A DNA stretch of 64,000 bases. Source: Methanolobus profundi (GTDB lineage: Archaea; Halobacteriota; Methanosarcinia; Methanosarcinales; Methanosarcinaceae). This document shows, in pieces, positions 23,992 through 33,618 of the stretch; positions within the stretch are counted from its first letter, which is position 1; every line of letters starts with the position of its first letter. Under the pieces are notes generated by a model. The model was not told the DNA's origin. It saw only the letters and a program-made list of their open reading frames with translations, and ran no database searches. The DNA lies in the NCBI RefSeq assembly GCF_900114835.1, contig NZ_FOUJ01000001.1:372001-436000 (forward strand), read 5' to 3'. The position numbers and the translations under genes are program-made.

Positions 23992-26820
23992 ATGGAAAGA
24001 ATATACAAATATTATCCGGAAGATTTTGGAGAACTAACTGTCAAAGTAGTACATATGGACCTTCTTTTCGATATCTTTGACGACCATACAAAGGTAAGAT
24101 CCGATCTCAAATTAAGAACACTTGCTGATCCCATCAATGAACTGGAACTGAATTGCAAGAAACTTGAGATACTGTCAGTGACCTGCAAAGAGTATGATAT
24201 TGATCATGAATACAGGGAAAAGGACGATATCCTCCTGATAAAGTTCGGCCAGAAAGTACCTGAGAACACCGAGGTTCTGATCACTACCGAGACCATCTGC
24301 AGACCTACAATGAACATACTGGAGGGTCTATACTATGATGAGACCCCGGCAGGTGCCCCGCCACAGCAGATCACACAGTGTCAGCAATGGGGATTCCAGA
24401 GGATCGTTCCATGTATCGATGACATGACAGCTAAATGCACCTACACGACGACCATCATTGCCGATGAGCGATATACGAATATGATCACCAACGGTGACAT
24501 CATAGAGGAAAGACACTCCGTTGGGAATGGAAGGGACATGATCGTCTATGATAATTCGATAACCCCAATGGCCACATATCTGTTCTTCCTTGGTGTTGGT
24601 ACCTATGAGACATTCAGGAAGGAGTTCGAGTATCCTGATGGATACACTTTTGATCTGGAATTGCTGGTGCCACCGGGCTCTGACCCAATAATAGCTCAGA
24701 GGTCTCTTGATATTCTTTACGATTCCATAATGTGGATCTATCTTTTCACAGGTCCCAGACAATATGAACAACTGGAAATACGCCAGCAGCTCATGGATAT
24801 GGTCAGACGAAGAGACCTTCTTAAAAATGAAGGCAAAGCTGCTAATGACAAACTGGACCTGATAAGGGAGGAACTGAAAAGTGTTGTAAGGACCATACAG
24901 GCCGGATACAGGTATACTGGTACCGTTTACAGGGAGATCGGCATGCAGAACTCCAATTTCGGCGGCATGGAGAATGTTGGGAACACCACCATCAGTACCA
25001 ATCGTATAATGCCATTCCCTCAGATGACCGACAATGCTTTTGAGTATCTCATGAGGGTGAAGGTGCATGAGTTCTACCATAACCTGAACGGTTCTGAGGT
25101 CACCGGCAAAAGTCCTTTTGAGATATGGCTCAACGAAGCGGTCACTGTCCATATAGAGAGGATGTATCATGCATATCATTTCGGTGAGGATTATAGTCGT
25201 CTTCAGGAAGTCCTTGACCTTCTGGCACCAGGTTCCGGAACCTTTGCACTTGACCGTGGAGCAGCTTCTATGCCGATCATCCCTGATGGGTTCAATGACC
25301 CTGATGACCTCATCAGCGCTGTGACATATGTAAAGGCTCCAGAGTTTGTAATGATGATAGAGAAACTCATGGGAAAAAGTACATTTGTCGAGGCTCTTGA
25401 TGTCTATCATTCCAGATATAAACATTCAAATGCTTCAAGCTGGGAATGGATCGAAGCGATGGAAGAGGTTTCGGGTCAGAAGTTCAAAGATATGGCAGAT
25501 ATCTGGCTGAAACAGACACAGTTCCCTGTGGTCCATGTCAAAACATCCTATGATGAGAATGAAAGGACCTACACATTGTTATTAGAACAGGAAGTCCCGG
25601 AAGGTGCTTCTTTCTGGCATCTCCCATTCAGTGTAGCTCTTGTTGATGAAGAAGGAAATGACATTTCTGAAGTTATGGAACTTATGCAGGGTAAGGAGAA
25701 GACGATAGTTATCAATGATGTTGATAAACCGGCATTCTTGTCCCTGAACCGTGGCTATTCTTTCTTTGGAAAAGTGGTCCATGATGTTGATATCGGGGAA
25801 CTGGTCTTACAGGCAAGAGTGGACTCAGACCTGATAAACCGGTTCATTGCATTCTACAGGATAGTGGATATGGAAAAAATGGAGCTGATCAGTAACAGTG
25901 ATTCTCTTCCATCAAAAGAGTTCACAGACCTGTATTATGAGTTCGTCATGGACAATGACCTGATGAATGAAGCAGGTGCTCAGTTCCTGACCATCTTCGA
26001 ATCTGTGGAGGACGAGGGACTTTCACACAGCTACCAGTTGTTATATGAAGTTAAGAAGAAACTTCTCAAAGCAATAGCAAGCAGACATGATGATTCTCTT
26101 ATATCACTATATAAGGTTTACAGCGAAAAGGAATACGATGGTCAGGATTACCTGAACGAAGAGGTGACTGCTATCAAGGACCGTCAGGTAAAGAATACAA
26201 TTCTCTCTGTCCTTTCCACTCTTGATACTTCCACAGTTCATCAGATGATAAAGGAACAGTTCGAGGCAGCTCAGAATGCTACGGATAAATTAAGTGCTTT
26301 CAGTTATTATCTTAACAGTTCAGCACCTGACAGGATCTCGTTGATGCAAGCCTTCCAGAAGGAAGCTCAGAAGGATCCGGTAAGCTGGGAAGCTTTCCTG
26401 AGGGTTGTAGGAAGCAACAGCAGTGATGATGTATTTGATCTGGTAAGGAAAGTTGGAAGTTCCAGTTCTTTCAGGATAGAGCAGGCAAATGATCAGAGAG
26501 CACTTTACGGAAGCTTTGCATTTAACCGAAAGAGATCCCTTCAGACCGAAGAGGGAAGGAAGTTGCTTGAAGATATAGTACTCAGGCTGGCAAAGGTCAA
26601 TGAATACAATGCTGTAAGCATACTCAATGTCCTTGCTAATATCGACAGGATGGAGGAAGAGTATCACATTCCTCTGGTGGGAATGATGGCTCGTTTTCTG
26701 GAGCAGCTCGATAAGGACAGTTCACCAAGTGTCTACAACAGGATCAGGAAGATACTTCTGAACACTCCGAAAGCCGTGGGAAGATATGAAGCAGTCAATG
26801 GAAAGATAGACCTTGGTTAA
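23992..26820 (+). CDS. M1-family zinc aminopeptidase-like protein
   Basis: 942 residues from ATG 23992 (GAGTGG upstream); an in-frame GTG at 23983 is the alternative. The N-terminal beta domain, the exopeptidase motif GGMEN and zinc ligands H359, H363 (HEFYH) and E382 (NEAVT) with the standard 18-residue gap define family M1. Residues beyond ~560 form the HEAT-like C-terminal domain of long aminopeptidase N. M1 enzymes remove N-terminal residues from peptides in the cytoplasm. An insertion of ~60 residues (GPRQYEQLEIRQQLMD to KSVVRTIQAG) interrupts the catalytic domain before GGMEN and is unusual. It lies after the VWA gene and may be co-expressed with it. Confidence 0.88.
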   Translation: MERIYKYYPEDFGELTVKVVHMDLLFDIFDDHTKVRSDLKLRTLADPINELELNCKKLEILSVTCKEYDIDHEYREKDDILLIKFGQKVPENTEVLITTETICRPTMNILEGLYYDETPAGAPPQQITQCQQWGFQRIVPCIDDMTAKCTYTTTIIADERYTNMITNGDIIEERHSVGNGRDMIVYDNSITPMATYLFFLGVGTYETFRKEFEYPDGYTFDLELLVPPGSDPIIAQRSLDILYDSIMWIYLFTGPRQYEQLEIRQQLMDMVRRRDLLKNEGKAANDKLDLIREELKSVVRTIQAGYRYTGTVYREIGMQNSNFGGMENVGNTTISTNRIMPFPQMTDNAFEYLMRVKVHEFYHNLNGSEVTGKSPFEIWLNEAVTVHIERMYHAYHFGEDYSRLQEVLDLLAPGSGTFALDRGAASMPIIPDGFNDPDDLISAVTYVKAPEFVMMIEKLMGKSTFVEALDVYHSRYKHSNASSWEWIEAMEEVSGQKFKDMADIWLKQTQFPVVHVKTSYDENERTYTLLLEQEVPEGASFWHLPFSVALVDEEGNDISEVMELMQGKEKTIVINDVDKPAFLSLNRGYSFFGKVVHDVDIGELVLQARVDSDLINRFIAFYRIVDMEKMELISNSDSLPSKEFTDLYYEFVMDNDLMNEAGAQFLTIFESVEDEGLSHSYQLLYEVKKKLLKAIASRHDDSLISLYKVYSEKEYDGQDYLNEEVTAIKDRQVKNTILSVLSTLDTSTVHQMIKEQFEAAQNATDKLSAFSYYLNSSAPDRISLMQAFQKEAQKDPVSWEAFLRVVGSNSSDDVFDLVRKVGSSSSFRIEQANDQRALYGSFAFNRKRSLQTEEGRKLLEDIVLRLAKVNEYNAVSILNVLANIDRMEEEYHIPLVGMMARFLEQLDKDSSPSVYNRIRKILLNTPKAVGRYEAVNGKIDLG

Positions 26821-26905
26821 GATAAGAGGCCTTATCAAGGTCCTTTTATCATTTTCTTCTATTATTTACTGTAAAGCCCGTTCTTTCTTCATGATGAAGC
26901 GTTGC

Positions 26906-27562
26906 TCAGAGGAATGCAGATAGATTATCATAATTAAGAAGGAACCACAGGCCGAAAACTCCCATGAAAGCTCCGCAGAAGTAGAGTATCCTTTCATGTG
27001 TTCTTGGTGAGAACAGTTCTTTTCCTCTTGAGAATGAAGATGAGACCGCTACAAGGAATCCAAGGTCTGCCAGCCAGTGTCCAAGGATGAACACGATAAC
27101 TGCGGAGATACCTAACAGGTATTCCTGAAGGATGATGGCACTGCCTGCGGTCAGCCACCATATTACAAGAGAAGGGTTCAGAGCAGAGGTTATTATCCCT
27201 GCAGATACAGGACTAGATGAGAGTTCCTGTTTACCGGAAGATGCTGAAATGTCCATTGTGGAAACCTTTTTTGCACTACTGATGAGGACCAGTGCGAAGA
27301 GTATCATCATAGCTCCTCCCATTATGGATATGTATGACATTACACTCTCTCCAAGAAAAGCTGTGGCACCAGCCAGGATAAGCAGGAAAATAGCTGTTTC
27401 CACAAGTGCATGTCCGATAAATACCCATGGACCAGTTCTCCATCCGTTCTTCATGGAAATGCCAATGGTCGCGAACATCATAGGTCCGGGAATAATGGCA
27501 GCGGATATGCCTACTGTGATTCCCAGAACAAGAGCTTGTAACAGATCTATAATGTCTATCAC
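26906..27562 (-). CDS. LysE/RhtB-family exporter
   Basis: 218 residues with six hydrophobic segments and the N-terminal block GISAAIIPGPMMFATIG, typical of LysE superfamily transporters. ALNPSLVIWWLTAG is the conserved second-half motif. These proteins export amino acids or related solutes. The substrate cannot be told. It is divergent from the FKBP gene across 177 bp that contain a TATA-like GGCTATATATTT. Confidence 0.85.
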   Translation of the reverse strand: MIDIIDLLQALVLGITVGISAAIIPGPMMFATIGISMKNGWRTGPWVFIGHALVETAIFLLILAGATAFLGESVMSYISIMGGAMMILFALVLISSAKKVSTMDISASSGKQELSSSPVSAGIITSALNPSLVIWWLTAGSAIILQEYLLGISAVIVFILGHWLADLGFLVAVSSSFSRGKELFSPRTHERILYFCGAFMGVFGLWFLLNYDNLSAFL

Positions 27563-27739
27563 CCGATAACCGAATTAAATATACAATAATGGCTATATAT
27601 TTAACAGATTTGCTGCGTAATATCTGTTAATGTCTCAGCATTCTGATTTCATAATATTACCAAAACACCTAAGTAATGTCCCTGCCTCCATTGAGCCAAA
27701 ATGAGTGAGAGCTTGTTTTGTATAAACCGAGTTGATATT

Positions 27740-28165
27740 TTGCCAATACAAGATGGAGATACGATAAAGATAGACTATACCGGCACACTTGATGACGGTA
27801 GTGTTTTTGATAGTTCTGAGAACCATGACGAACCTCTTGAGTTCACAGTAGGTGCAGGTCAGGTCATACCAGGCTTTGATGAAGCTGTAAAGGGTATGGA
27901 AGTAGGCGGAGAGAAGACATTCAGAATTGAGGCTGCTGAAGCTTATGGTGAAGCAGACCCTGCTCTTACACAGACCGTGCCAAGGTCGATGCTCCAGTCT
28001 GAGTCAGAGATATGTGCAGGAATGATGATCATGGTAGGTACAGCTGATGGCCAGCAGATGCCAGCAAGGATCTCAGAGCTGACCGATGAGACCATAACCC
28101 TTGACATGAACCATCCACTTGCAGGCAAGGCACTTACATTCAGCATCAAGGTAGTTGAAGCATAA
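27740..28165 (+). CDS. FKBP-type peptidyl-prolyl isomerase (SlyD-like)
   Basis: 141 residues if started at TTG 27740 (GAGTTGAT just upstream, giving the usual MPIQDGDTIKIDYTG start). An ATG at 27701 in the same frame would add 13 atypical residues. The FKBP core (KIDYTGTLDDGSVFDSS, LEFTVGAGQVIPGFDEAV, GMEVGGEKTFRI, AEAYGEAD) carries an insert-in-flap domain (~70-125), as in archaeal FKBPs and SlyD. It catalyses proline isomerisation and acts as a folding helper. No His-rich metal tail is present. Confidence 0.9.
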   Translation: MPIQDGDTIKIDYTGTLDDGSVFDSSENHDEPLEFTVGAGQVIPGFDEAVKGMEVGGEKTFRIEAAEAYGEADPALTQTVPRSMLQSESEICAGMMIMVGTADGQQMPARISELTDETITLDMNHPLAGKALTFSIKVVEA

Positions 28166-28334
28166 GCTTTCCTTTTGAGCTCATCCTGAGTTCAGATCTT
28201 TTTTTATATTACTTTCTGGAAATCGATATATAATATATGGTTTTATTTTAATTGATGATACATTGCCCTTTATCAGGGACCACAGTTATTCATTTCACTC
28301 GATCCACATTTATTCTTCTATCCAAGGTGTGAGA

Positions 28335-28772
28335 ATGTCAGTAATAGATGTCTTTGCAATATTCTATGTAGCTGCCCAGGTAATTGAACGGATCACTGAT
28401 TCTATAATTAAGTCGATAGGGCCATATGATGATACGAAGGCTGACATTGAGATCACTTCTTTTCAAATAGATAGAATAAAAGCAAAGCTGGATAGTGACA
28501 TCGGGAAAGAAGAAGAGAAAAGGCTATACGATAAGTTCCATACTCTGTTGAAATACAAGAATCAAAGGGATAATCGGATGGTCCTTGGTGTATTTGTTCT
28601 GACCTCGTTCCTGGGAATATTTCTGGCATTTGTACTGCAGCTGCGATTCCTGGAAATGCTGGGTGTAACTGTCCTTCCGGTAATAGACTCTATTGTAACA
28701 GGTTTCTTAATATCCGGTGGCACAAAACCACTACACGACCTGATCAAATATATCGAAAAGGCCAAAGGTTGA
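28335..28772 (+). CDS. membrane protein of unknown function, 145 residues
   Basis: It starts at ATG 28335 after AAGGTGTGAG; the frame is open further upstream, but without a ribosome site. There is an N-terminal amphipathic helix (MSVIDVFAIFYVAAQVIERI), a charged coiled-coil-like middle (IDRIKAKLDSDIGKEEEKRL) and two hydrophobic segments (~85-105 and ~110-130). The ending GGTKPLHDLIKYIEKAK recalls small phage- and plasmid-encoded membrane proteins. Convergent with the helicase, 6 bp between stops. Function unknown. Confidence 0.65.
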   Translation: MSVIDVFAIFYVAAQVIERITDSIIKSIGPYDDTKADIEITSFQIDRIKAKLDSDIGKEEEKRLYDKFHTLLKYKNQRDNRMVLGVFVLTSFLGIFLAFVLQLRFLEMLGVTVLPVIDSIVTGFLISGGTKPLHDLIKYIEKAKG

Positions 28773-28778
28773 AACGGA

Positions 28779-31583
28779 TCATTGCCCCATCTTTTCAAAT
28801 GACTTCTTCCTTAATTCCTGCAGTTTAGCATCATCGGGCTTCTCTGTCAATGCCTTATCGAACATCTCAACTGCACCATTAAAGTCACCAAGCCGGTGAA
28901 GGGCGATACCTTTGTGTTTCCAGACCACACTCTTTGCATATCCCATGCCTATCAGTTTATTGAAACACGTAAGAGCCATCTGGTTCTGTCCCAGATGGAG
29001 GCAGGTTATACCCTTGTTCATAAGGGCAGTGGCATTCGAAGGCTGAAGCTGGAGGGCAGCCTCGAAGCATTCGTAGGCAAGCTCTCTGTTCTTCTCTCTT
29101 CCTGCCTGAACTCCTTCCTGTATCCATTCTGATACGCTTTTCCTGTCACGCTGCCTGAGCTTCCTTCTTGCTCTGTTAAGTGCAGCATTGTGATCGAATG
29201 GCCTGTCCTCAGGTTTTCTCTGTACAGGTTCGACGGTCTCTTTCTGACCCGGCCTTTCAGTTTTCCTGACCACTTTCCTCTTCTCAGGGATATATGCAGG
29301 CTTATTGAGCATCTTTCGGAGTATCATTATCGCTGCATCCTTATCAAGAGGACTATTATTGTTACCGCATTTTGGTGACTGGATACATGAAGGACAACCA
29401 TCTAAGCATGGGCAGCTCTCAATGGATCGCAGGGTCACTTCAAGCATCTCCACTATCTTCTCATACCCACTTTCAGCATATCCGACCCCTCCGGGATGTC
29501 CGTCATATACGAATATGCCTGTATTGTGGGAGAGGTCAGCATGTTCTGGTGTGGAAACACCGCCAACATCATTCCTGTCGGCCAGTAGATGAAGTGGGTA
29601 CATTGCTATCATGGCATGCTCAATGGCATGTATACCGCCTGCGAGATCGCGGTCGTACTCGCTCACCAATTCGGTGAAACTAAAGGGCAGTTCAAGCCAG
29701 AGGGCTTCTGTTTCAAGTTTGAACTCCGGCATATCCAGAGGCAGGTTTCCAAGCTCTGTATCTGTTCGTTGCTGGAACTTCTTGTAACCGGTAACTTGCT
29801 GGGTAACATCAACATCACCAAATCCTACCTTGACATCAGGGTAGGTTCCAAGAGGCTTTGTATCCACAACTTCCCTGACGACGATGTCCGATGACACCAG
29901 GGACCTTGTGTAATACCCGTCCTGTGCCTTCTCCACATGTATCTCTTTCTTACCGTGATCCAGCTTTGTGACACAGTAAGGAGTTCCTTTGTTGATGTAT
30001 ACTGCACCCTCGAATGCTTCCCTGTATGCCCGCAGTCTTTCAATATCCTTTTCCAGAGGTTTTCTGGTAGCCTTGTCGATGATAGTGTAATTATTATTAT
30101 CTATACTGCGTATGGATAATCTCATGTGCGGGTTCGGGTCAAGTGATCTCTTTTCATTTATTCCTTCCAGCAGATCCTCTTCCTCAAGCACCTTCACGAT
30201 GGTATCGAACTCAGGACCGAAAAATTCGCTGTCCTTTGCTCTTAATGGAAGTTCTTTTGCAGCACATAACAGATGGCCTGCCTGTATGTAACGGTTCGAG
30301 ACATTGACAACAGCTTCTTCACATTTTCTTCTGAAGAAGTCCTGTGGATTTCTCATGTAATATTGGTCAAGAGCATTGGAATCGGCAACAAGTGCAACTA
30401 TACTTTCCCTGCTTCCACGACCTGCTCTTCCTGCCTGTTGTCTGGCGCTCATGATCGTTCCCGGGAAACCATCCATAATACAGGCATCAAGTCCTCCAAT
30501 ATCGATCCCAAGTTCCAGGGCATTTGTGGAGATCACACCATCGATGTTGCCTTGTGCAAGCTCTTTTTCTATGGTTTCACGTTCATCCCCGTGGTAACCT
30601 CCTCTGTAAGGGCTGATCCTTTCCTCCCCTCCCCTTTCTGCAAGTGTGTTCTTTGCCTGGACGTACATCCTCTCGACCTTTTGCCTCGAACGTGCAAAGG
30701 CTATTGTCTGGAGGTCACTCTGGACGAAGGTGGTAAAAAGGTCAACAGTCTCTCCGAAACTTGCTTTTCTCCGGGTGAAGTTATTTGACTTTGAATATAG
30801 GGGAGGGTTCCAGAATATGAATTTCTGTGGTCCCTGGCCTGAACTGTCGTTATCGATAAGTGTGAGGTCCTTTCCGGTAAGAGCAGAACTGTGAGCTACC
30901 GGATTACCAATGGTTGCAGTACAGCATATGTACTGTGGGTTTGACCCATAGTGCTCGCAGACACGGTTCAGTCTTCTCAGGAGATTTCCCATGTGGCTTC
31001 CCATGACACCACTGTATGAGTGGCTCTCGTCCAGGATAATGAAATTAAGATTGGAAAGGAAATACTTCCATTGGTGTTTCCATTGCAGGAAACTTAAATG
31101 CAGCATTTCGGGATTCGTAAAGATGATCTTTGTGTTGCCATATTTGACCGTATCCTTCTCGGACTTTGTCATGGAACCTACGAATCGGTCGATGTTCACA
31201 CTCAATCCCATTGTATGACTGAGCTTCCTGAAGGTGTCAAGCTGGTCATTCACAAGGGCGTTCAGGGGTGATATGTAAAGTGCTGTTGCATGTGGCTCTT
31301 CCAGAAGACGCTCGAATATGGGGAGCATGTAGCACATGGATTTGCCGCTGGCAGTGCTGGTCGAAAGTACGATATTCTTCCTTTGTCTTGCCAGTTCCAC
31401 GGCTTCGGCCTGATGAGCATAGAGTTTATCAATTCCGTTCTCACTCAATGCGTATCTTATAAGAGGATTTATCTCGGCATCCCTGAACTCTGCTTCTCTG
31501 CCCGGCAGGTCCTCTATGTGAGATATCTGTCCTTCATATCGTCTTGATGATCGGATCATTTCGATCAGCTGAGAAATATCCAT
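28779..31583 (-). CDS. MrfA/Hrq1-like DEAD/DEAH helicase with DUF1998 and C-terminal TPRs
   Basis: 934 residues. Two RecA domains: Q-like YAHQAEAVELARQ, Walker A STASGKS, DESH box (IILDESHSYSGVMGSHM), CCTATIGNP, TNALELGIDIGGLDACI and QQAGRAGRGS. The DUF1998/MrfA zinc site (CPCLDGCPSCIQSPKCG) follows. Residues ~790-934 add tetratricopeptide repeats (NRELAYECFEAALQLQPSNA, ALMNKGITCLHLGQNQMALT, GDFNGAVEMFDKALTEKPDD). MrfA is a 3'-5' helicase of mitomycin-type damage repair in Bacillus, related to eukaryotic Hrq1. The TPR tail is an addition suggesting a protein partner. It is monocistronic and starts at ATG 31583. Confidence 0.9.
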   Translation of the reverse strand: MDISQLIEMIRSSRRYEGQISHIEDLPGREAEFRDAEINPLIRYALSENGIDKLYAHQAEAVELARQRKNIVLSTSTASGKSMCYMLPIFERLLEEPHATALYISPLNALVNDQLDTFRKLSHTMGLSVNIDRFVGSMTKSEKDTVKYGNTKIIFTNPEMLHLSFLQWKHQWKYFLSNLNFIILDESHSYSGVMGSHMGNLLRRLNRVCEHYGSNPQYICCTATIGNPVAHSSALTGKDLTLIDNDSSGQGPQKFIFWNPPLYSKSNNFTRRKASFGETVDLFTTFVQSDLQTIAFARSRQKVERMYVQAKNTLAERGGEERISPYRGGYHGDERETIEKELAQGNIDGVISTNALELGIDIGGLDACIMDGFPGTIMSARQQAGRAGRGSRESIVALVADSNALDQYYMRNPQDFFRRKCEEAVVNVSNRYIQAGHLLCAAKELPLRAKDSEFFGPEFDTIVKVLEEEDLLEGINEKRSLDPNPHMRLSIRSIDNNNYTIIDKATRKPLEKDIERLRAYREAFEGAVYINKGTPYCVTKLDHGKKEIHVEKAQDGYYTRSLVSSDIVVREVVDTKPLGTYPDVKVGFGDVDVTQQVTGYKKFQQRTDTELGNLPLDMPEFKLETEALWLELPFSFTELVSEYDRDLAGGIHAIEHAMIAMYPLHLLADRNDVGGVSTPEHADLSHNTGIFVYDGHPGGVGYAESGYEKIVEMLEVTLRSIESCPCLDGCPSCIQSPKCGNNNSPLDKDAAIMILRKMLNKPAYIPEKRKVVRKTERPGQKETVEPVQRKPEDRPFDHNAALNRARRKLRQRDRKSVSEWIQEGVQAGREKNRELAYECFEAALQLQPSNATALMNKGITCLHLGQNQMALTCFNKLIGMGYAKSVVWKHKGIALHRLGDFNGAVEMFDKALTEKPDDAKLQELRKKSFEKMGQ

Positions 31584-31820
31584 TTTTGGCTGGCTCCGCT
31601 GGCTATTAGGTATTTCATCCTTTAAAGCTTATAGTCCAATAGCTGACCTCTTTATAGTTCCACTGTGCTTGATACCGAATTCCCGGGTGCACAACTTTAT
31701 TATAATAAGATGCAATTTCCTGTGTTGCCTTTCATTCTCATATCATCGGACCTTACGTGAAGTATGGAAAACGATATGTTCATGGAGTCCAGTATGAATA
31801 GTAATTAAAGTGATGATAAA

Positions 31821-32363
31821 ATGGTTCCAAAAAAATGTTTTTTGACTAAAGGTGTTGGTGTACACAAGGACAAATTAGCATCTTTTGAATTGGCACTACG
31901 TGAGGCACGTATAGAGAAGTATAATCTTGTTAGTGTTTCCAGTATCCTTCCACCTAATTGTAAACTCATAACCAGAGAAGAGGGGATAAATGAATTGCCT
32001 GCAGGTGAGATCGTTCATTGTGTTCTTGCACGTAATGAGACAAATGAGCCACAAAGACTTGTGTCTGCTGCTGTTGGAACCGCAGTTCCTGTAAATGAGG
32101 GTAAGTATGGTTACATATCCGAGCATCACACTTTTGGTGAGGATGAGTTCATTGCAGGTGAGTATGCTGAAGACCTTGCAGCAACAATGCTTGCAACAAC
32201 CCTTGGAATAGAGTTCGATGCAGATTCTGCATGGCATGAGAGGGAGCAGGTCTACAAGGCAAGTGGACACATAATAAACACGACCCATTGCTGCCAGGTA
32301 GCATATGGGGATAAGGACGGCAAGTGGACCACTGTTGTGGCAGCAATGGTCTTCATTGAGTGA
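31821..32363 (+). CDS. pdaD: pyruvoyl-dependent arginine decarboxylase
   Basis: 180 residues. [13 protein letters not shown] contains the self-cleavage site: the proenzyme splits between S40 and S41, and S41 becomes the pyruvoyl group. [36 protein letters not shown] and [14 protein letters not shown] are family blocks. It makes agmatine from arginine for polyamine and, in archaea, agmatidine synthesis. GTGATGATAAA precedes the ATG. It stands alone between the helicase and a divergent acetyltransferase. Confidence 0.95.
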   Translation: MVPKKCFLTKGVGVHKDKLASFELALREARIEKYNLVSVSSILPPNCKLITREEGINELPAGEIVHCVLARNETNEPQRLVSAAVGTAVPVNEGKYGYISEHHTFGEDEFIAGEYAEDLAATMLATTLGIEFDADSAWHEREQVYKASGHIINTTHCCQVAYGDKDGKWTTVVAAMVFIE

Positions 32364-32399
32364 AAAAGGCAGAAACCTTTTTCCACATTCTTTTCTGGA

Positions 32400-32825
32400 T
32401 CACAAGATTTTTTTTCTCATAGATATATGTTCGATACCTGCATCCAGGTAGATATTTCCGTATTCCTTAAAGCCGAACTTCTCATAGAAGCCAGTGGCAT
32501 ATGTCTGTGATGAAAGAACGATCTCTGTAGCTCCCATCGAAATAGCTTTTCCTATCAGTTCTTCCATCAACAGATTCCCAAGTCCCATGTTCCGATATTC
32601 TCTTAGAACGCATATCCTTCCAATAACAAAAGAGCTTCCAGTTTCAAATATTCTGCCTGTGGCAACTGGTGTCCTGTCATCATATACAACAAGATGCAGG
32701 GCTATATTGTCATATTCGTCTATCTCAAGCTCTTCGGGAACTTTCTGCTCTACTACAAATACTTCCCTTCGAACCATGTAGGCATCAATAAAGTTATCAT
32801 GTCTGTTTGTCCATTTTATTTGCAT
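32400..32825 (-). CDS. GNAT acetyltransferase, ElaA/YitI-like
   Basis: 141 residues from ATG 32825; a GTG at 32855 is in frame but has no better ribosome site. The acetyl-CoA block is ICVLREYRNMGLGNLLMEELIGKA, and the C-terminal strand-helix is SSQTYATGFYEKFGFKEYG. The start YMVRREVFVVEQKVPEELEID is typical of the ElaA-type subgroup. It transfers an acetyl group to an unknown small molecule or amino group. Confidence 0.88.
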   Translation of the reverse strand: MQIKWTNRHDNFIDAYMVRREVFVVEQKVPEELEIDEYDNIALHLVVYDDRTPVATGRIFETGSSFVIGRICVLREYRNMGLGNLLMEELIGKAISMGATEIVLSSQTYATGFYEKFGFKEYGNIYLDAGIEHISMRKKIL

Positions 32826-32977
32826 GTTGATGTCGCTTTTTGTTTTCCTTATCACAATAATGTATCATTATTAACTGTTACTTCCATTTGCTTTCCTGAT
32901 ATTATTTTTTTTAAAATATGCTAACAAGAAGCATCATAATCGAAATATTTAAGTAACTTACCGTTTATCGATAGCCG

Positions 32978-32995
32978 TCTATAGTATACTATAGA
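32978..32995. promoter_or_regulatory. perfect 18-bp palindrome before the acidic lipoprotein gene
   Basis: TCTATAGTATACTATAGA is its own complement. It lies 33 bp before the start at 33028 and includes or abuts the TATA element. A related element precedes the ABC transporter gene at 33579-33595. Probably a shared operator. Confidence 0.55.
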
Positions 32996-33027
32996 CTATA
33001 TAGCAATGTAGTGATTGGAGATCTAAC

Positions 33028-33342
33028 ATGAAGAAATTTTTAAGCTTACTCATGGTTTTCCTGATGATCGGACTCGTAGCCGTATCAGGATGTGCAGACA
33101 CAGCTGAAGAAACAGCTGCAGAAGAACACACAGAAGAAGTAGCAGAAGAAGTTACTGAGGAAACAGCAGCAGAAGATGCAGCAGCTGAAGAAGATGTAGC
33201 AGCAGCAGATGCAAACGAGACAGCAACTGAAGAAGTTGTCACAGAAGAGACAACCGAGGAAGCTGCAGAAGAAACAGCAACTGAAGAAGTTGTCGCAGAA
33301 GAGACAACCGAGGAAGTTGCAGACGAGACAGCAACCGAATAA
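33028..33342 (+). CDS. very acidic Ala/Glu/Thr-repeat lipoprotein
   Basis: 104 residues. A signal peptide with lipobox (LVAVSGC) is followed by ~80 residues made almost only of A, E, T, V and D, including a repeated unit (ETATEEVV, EETTEE). The net charge is strongly negative and no fold is expected. The signal region is nearly identical to that of the binding protein at 33619 (GLVAVSGCAD-x-AE), pointing to a common origin of the 5' ends. A good ribosome site (TTGGAG) precedes the ATG. A role as a cell-surface charged linker or spacer is inferred. Confidence 0.75.
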   Translation: MKKFLSLLMVFLMIGLVAVSGCADTAEETAAEEHTEEVAEEVTEETAAEDAAAEEDVAAADANETATEEVVTEETTEEAAEETATEEVVAEETTEEVADETATE

Positions 33343-33578
33343 TTTCTTTTAACTACATATCCATACTCTGGCATTCCTTCCGGACACAGGTTCGGGGATT
33401 GCCAGTATGTATGACCTGTCACACGTATCTTTCTACTTTTCTAATTGTCTGATATATCTTATCTGGCAAAAAATAATTTTCTGTCATCATAACTGTTTTT
33501 CCTGACCCTGTTTTTATATCCTGTGTTCAGAATTTCATATAGATATCCTTATATTGATTGCAAATTGATGCATACTGG

Positions 33579-33595
33579 TCTATAGTCTATATAGA
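33579..33595. promoter_or_regulatory. palindromic element before the ABC transporter operon
   Basis: TCTATAGTCTATATAGA has 6-bp inverted arms and resembles the palindrome at 32978-32995. It lies 23 bp before the start at 33619. Confidence 0.5.
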
Positions 33596-33618
33596 GATTA
33601 TTTCAGGTAGGATCAGAA

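Noticed and set aside
24328-25425. 365-codon open frame on the minus strand
   Set aside because: It lies wholly inside the M1 aminopeptidase gene, has no domain and no ribosome site; a shadow frame.
30273-30788. 171-codon plus-strand frame
   Set aside because: Antisense to the helicase gene with Cys/Ser-rich, non-protein-like composition.
32979-33422. Ser/Ala/Val-rich minus-strand frame of 147 codons
   Set aside because: It is the antisense of the acidic repeat lipoprotein; the repetitive composition keeps it open.
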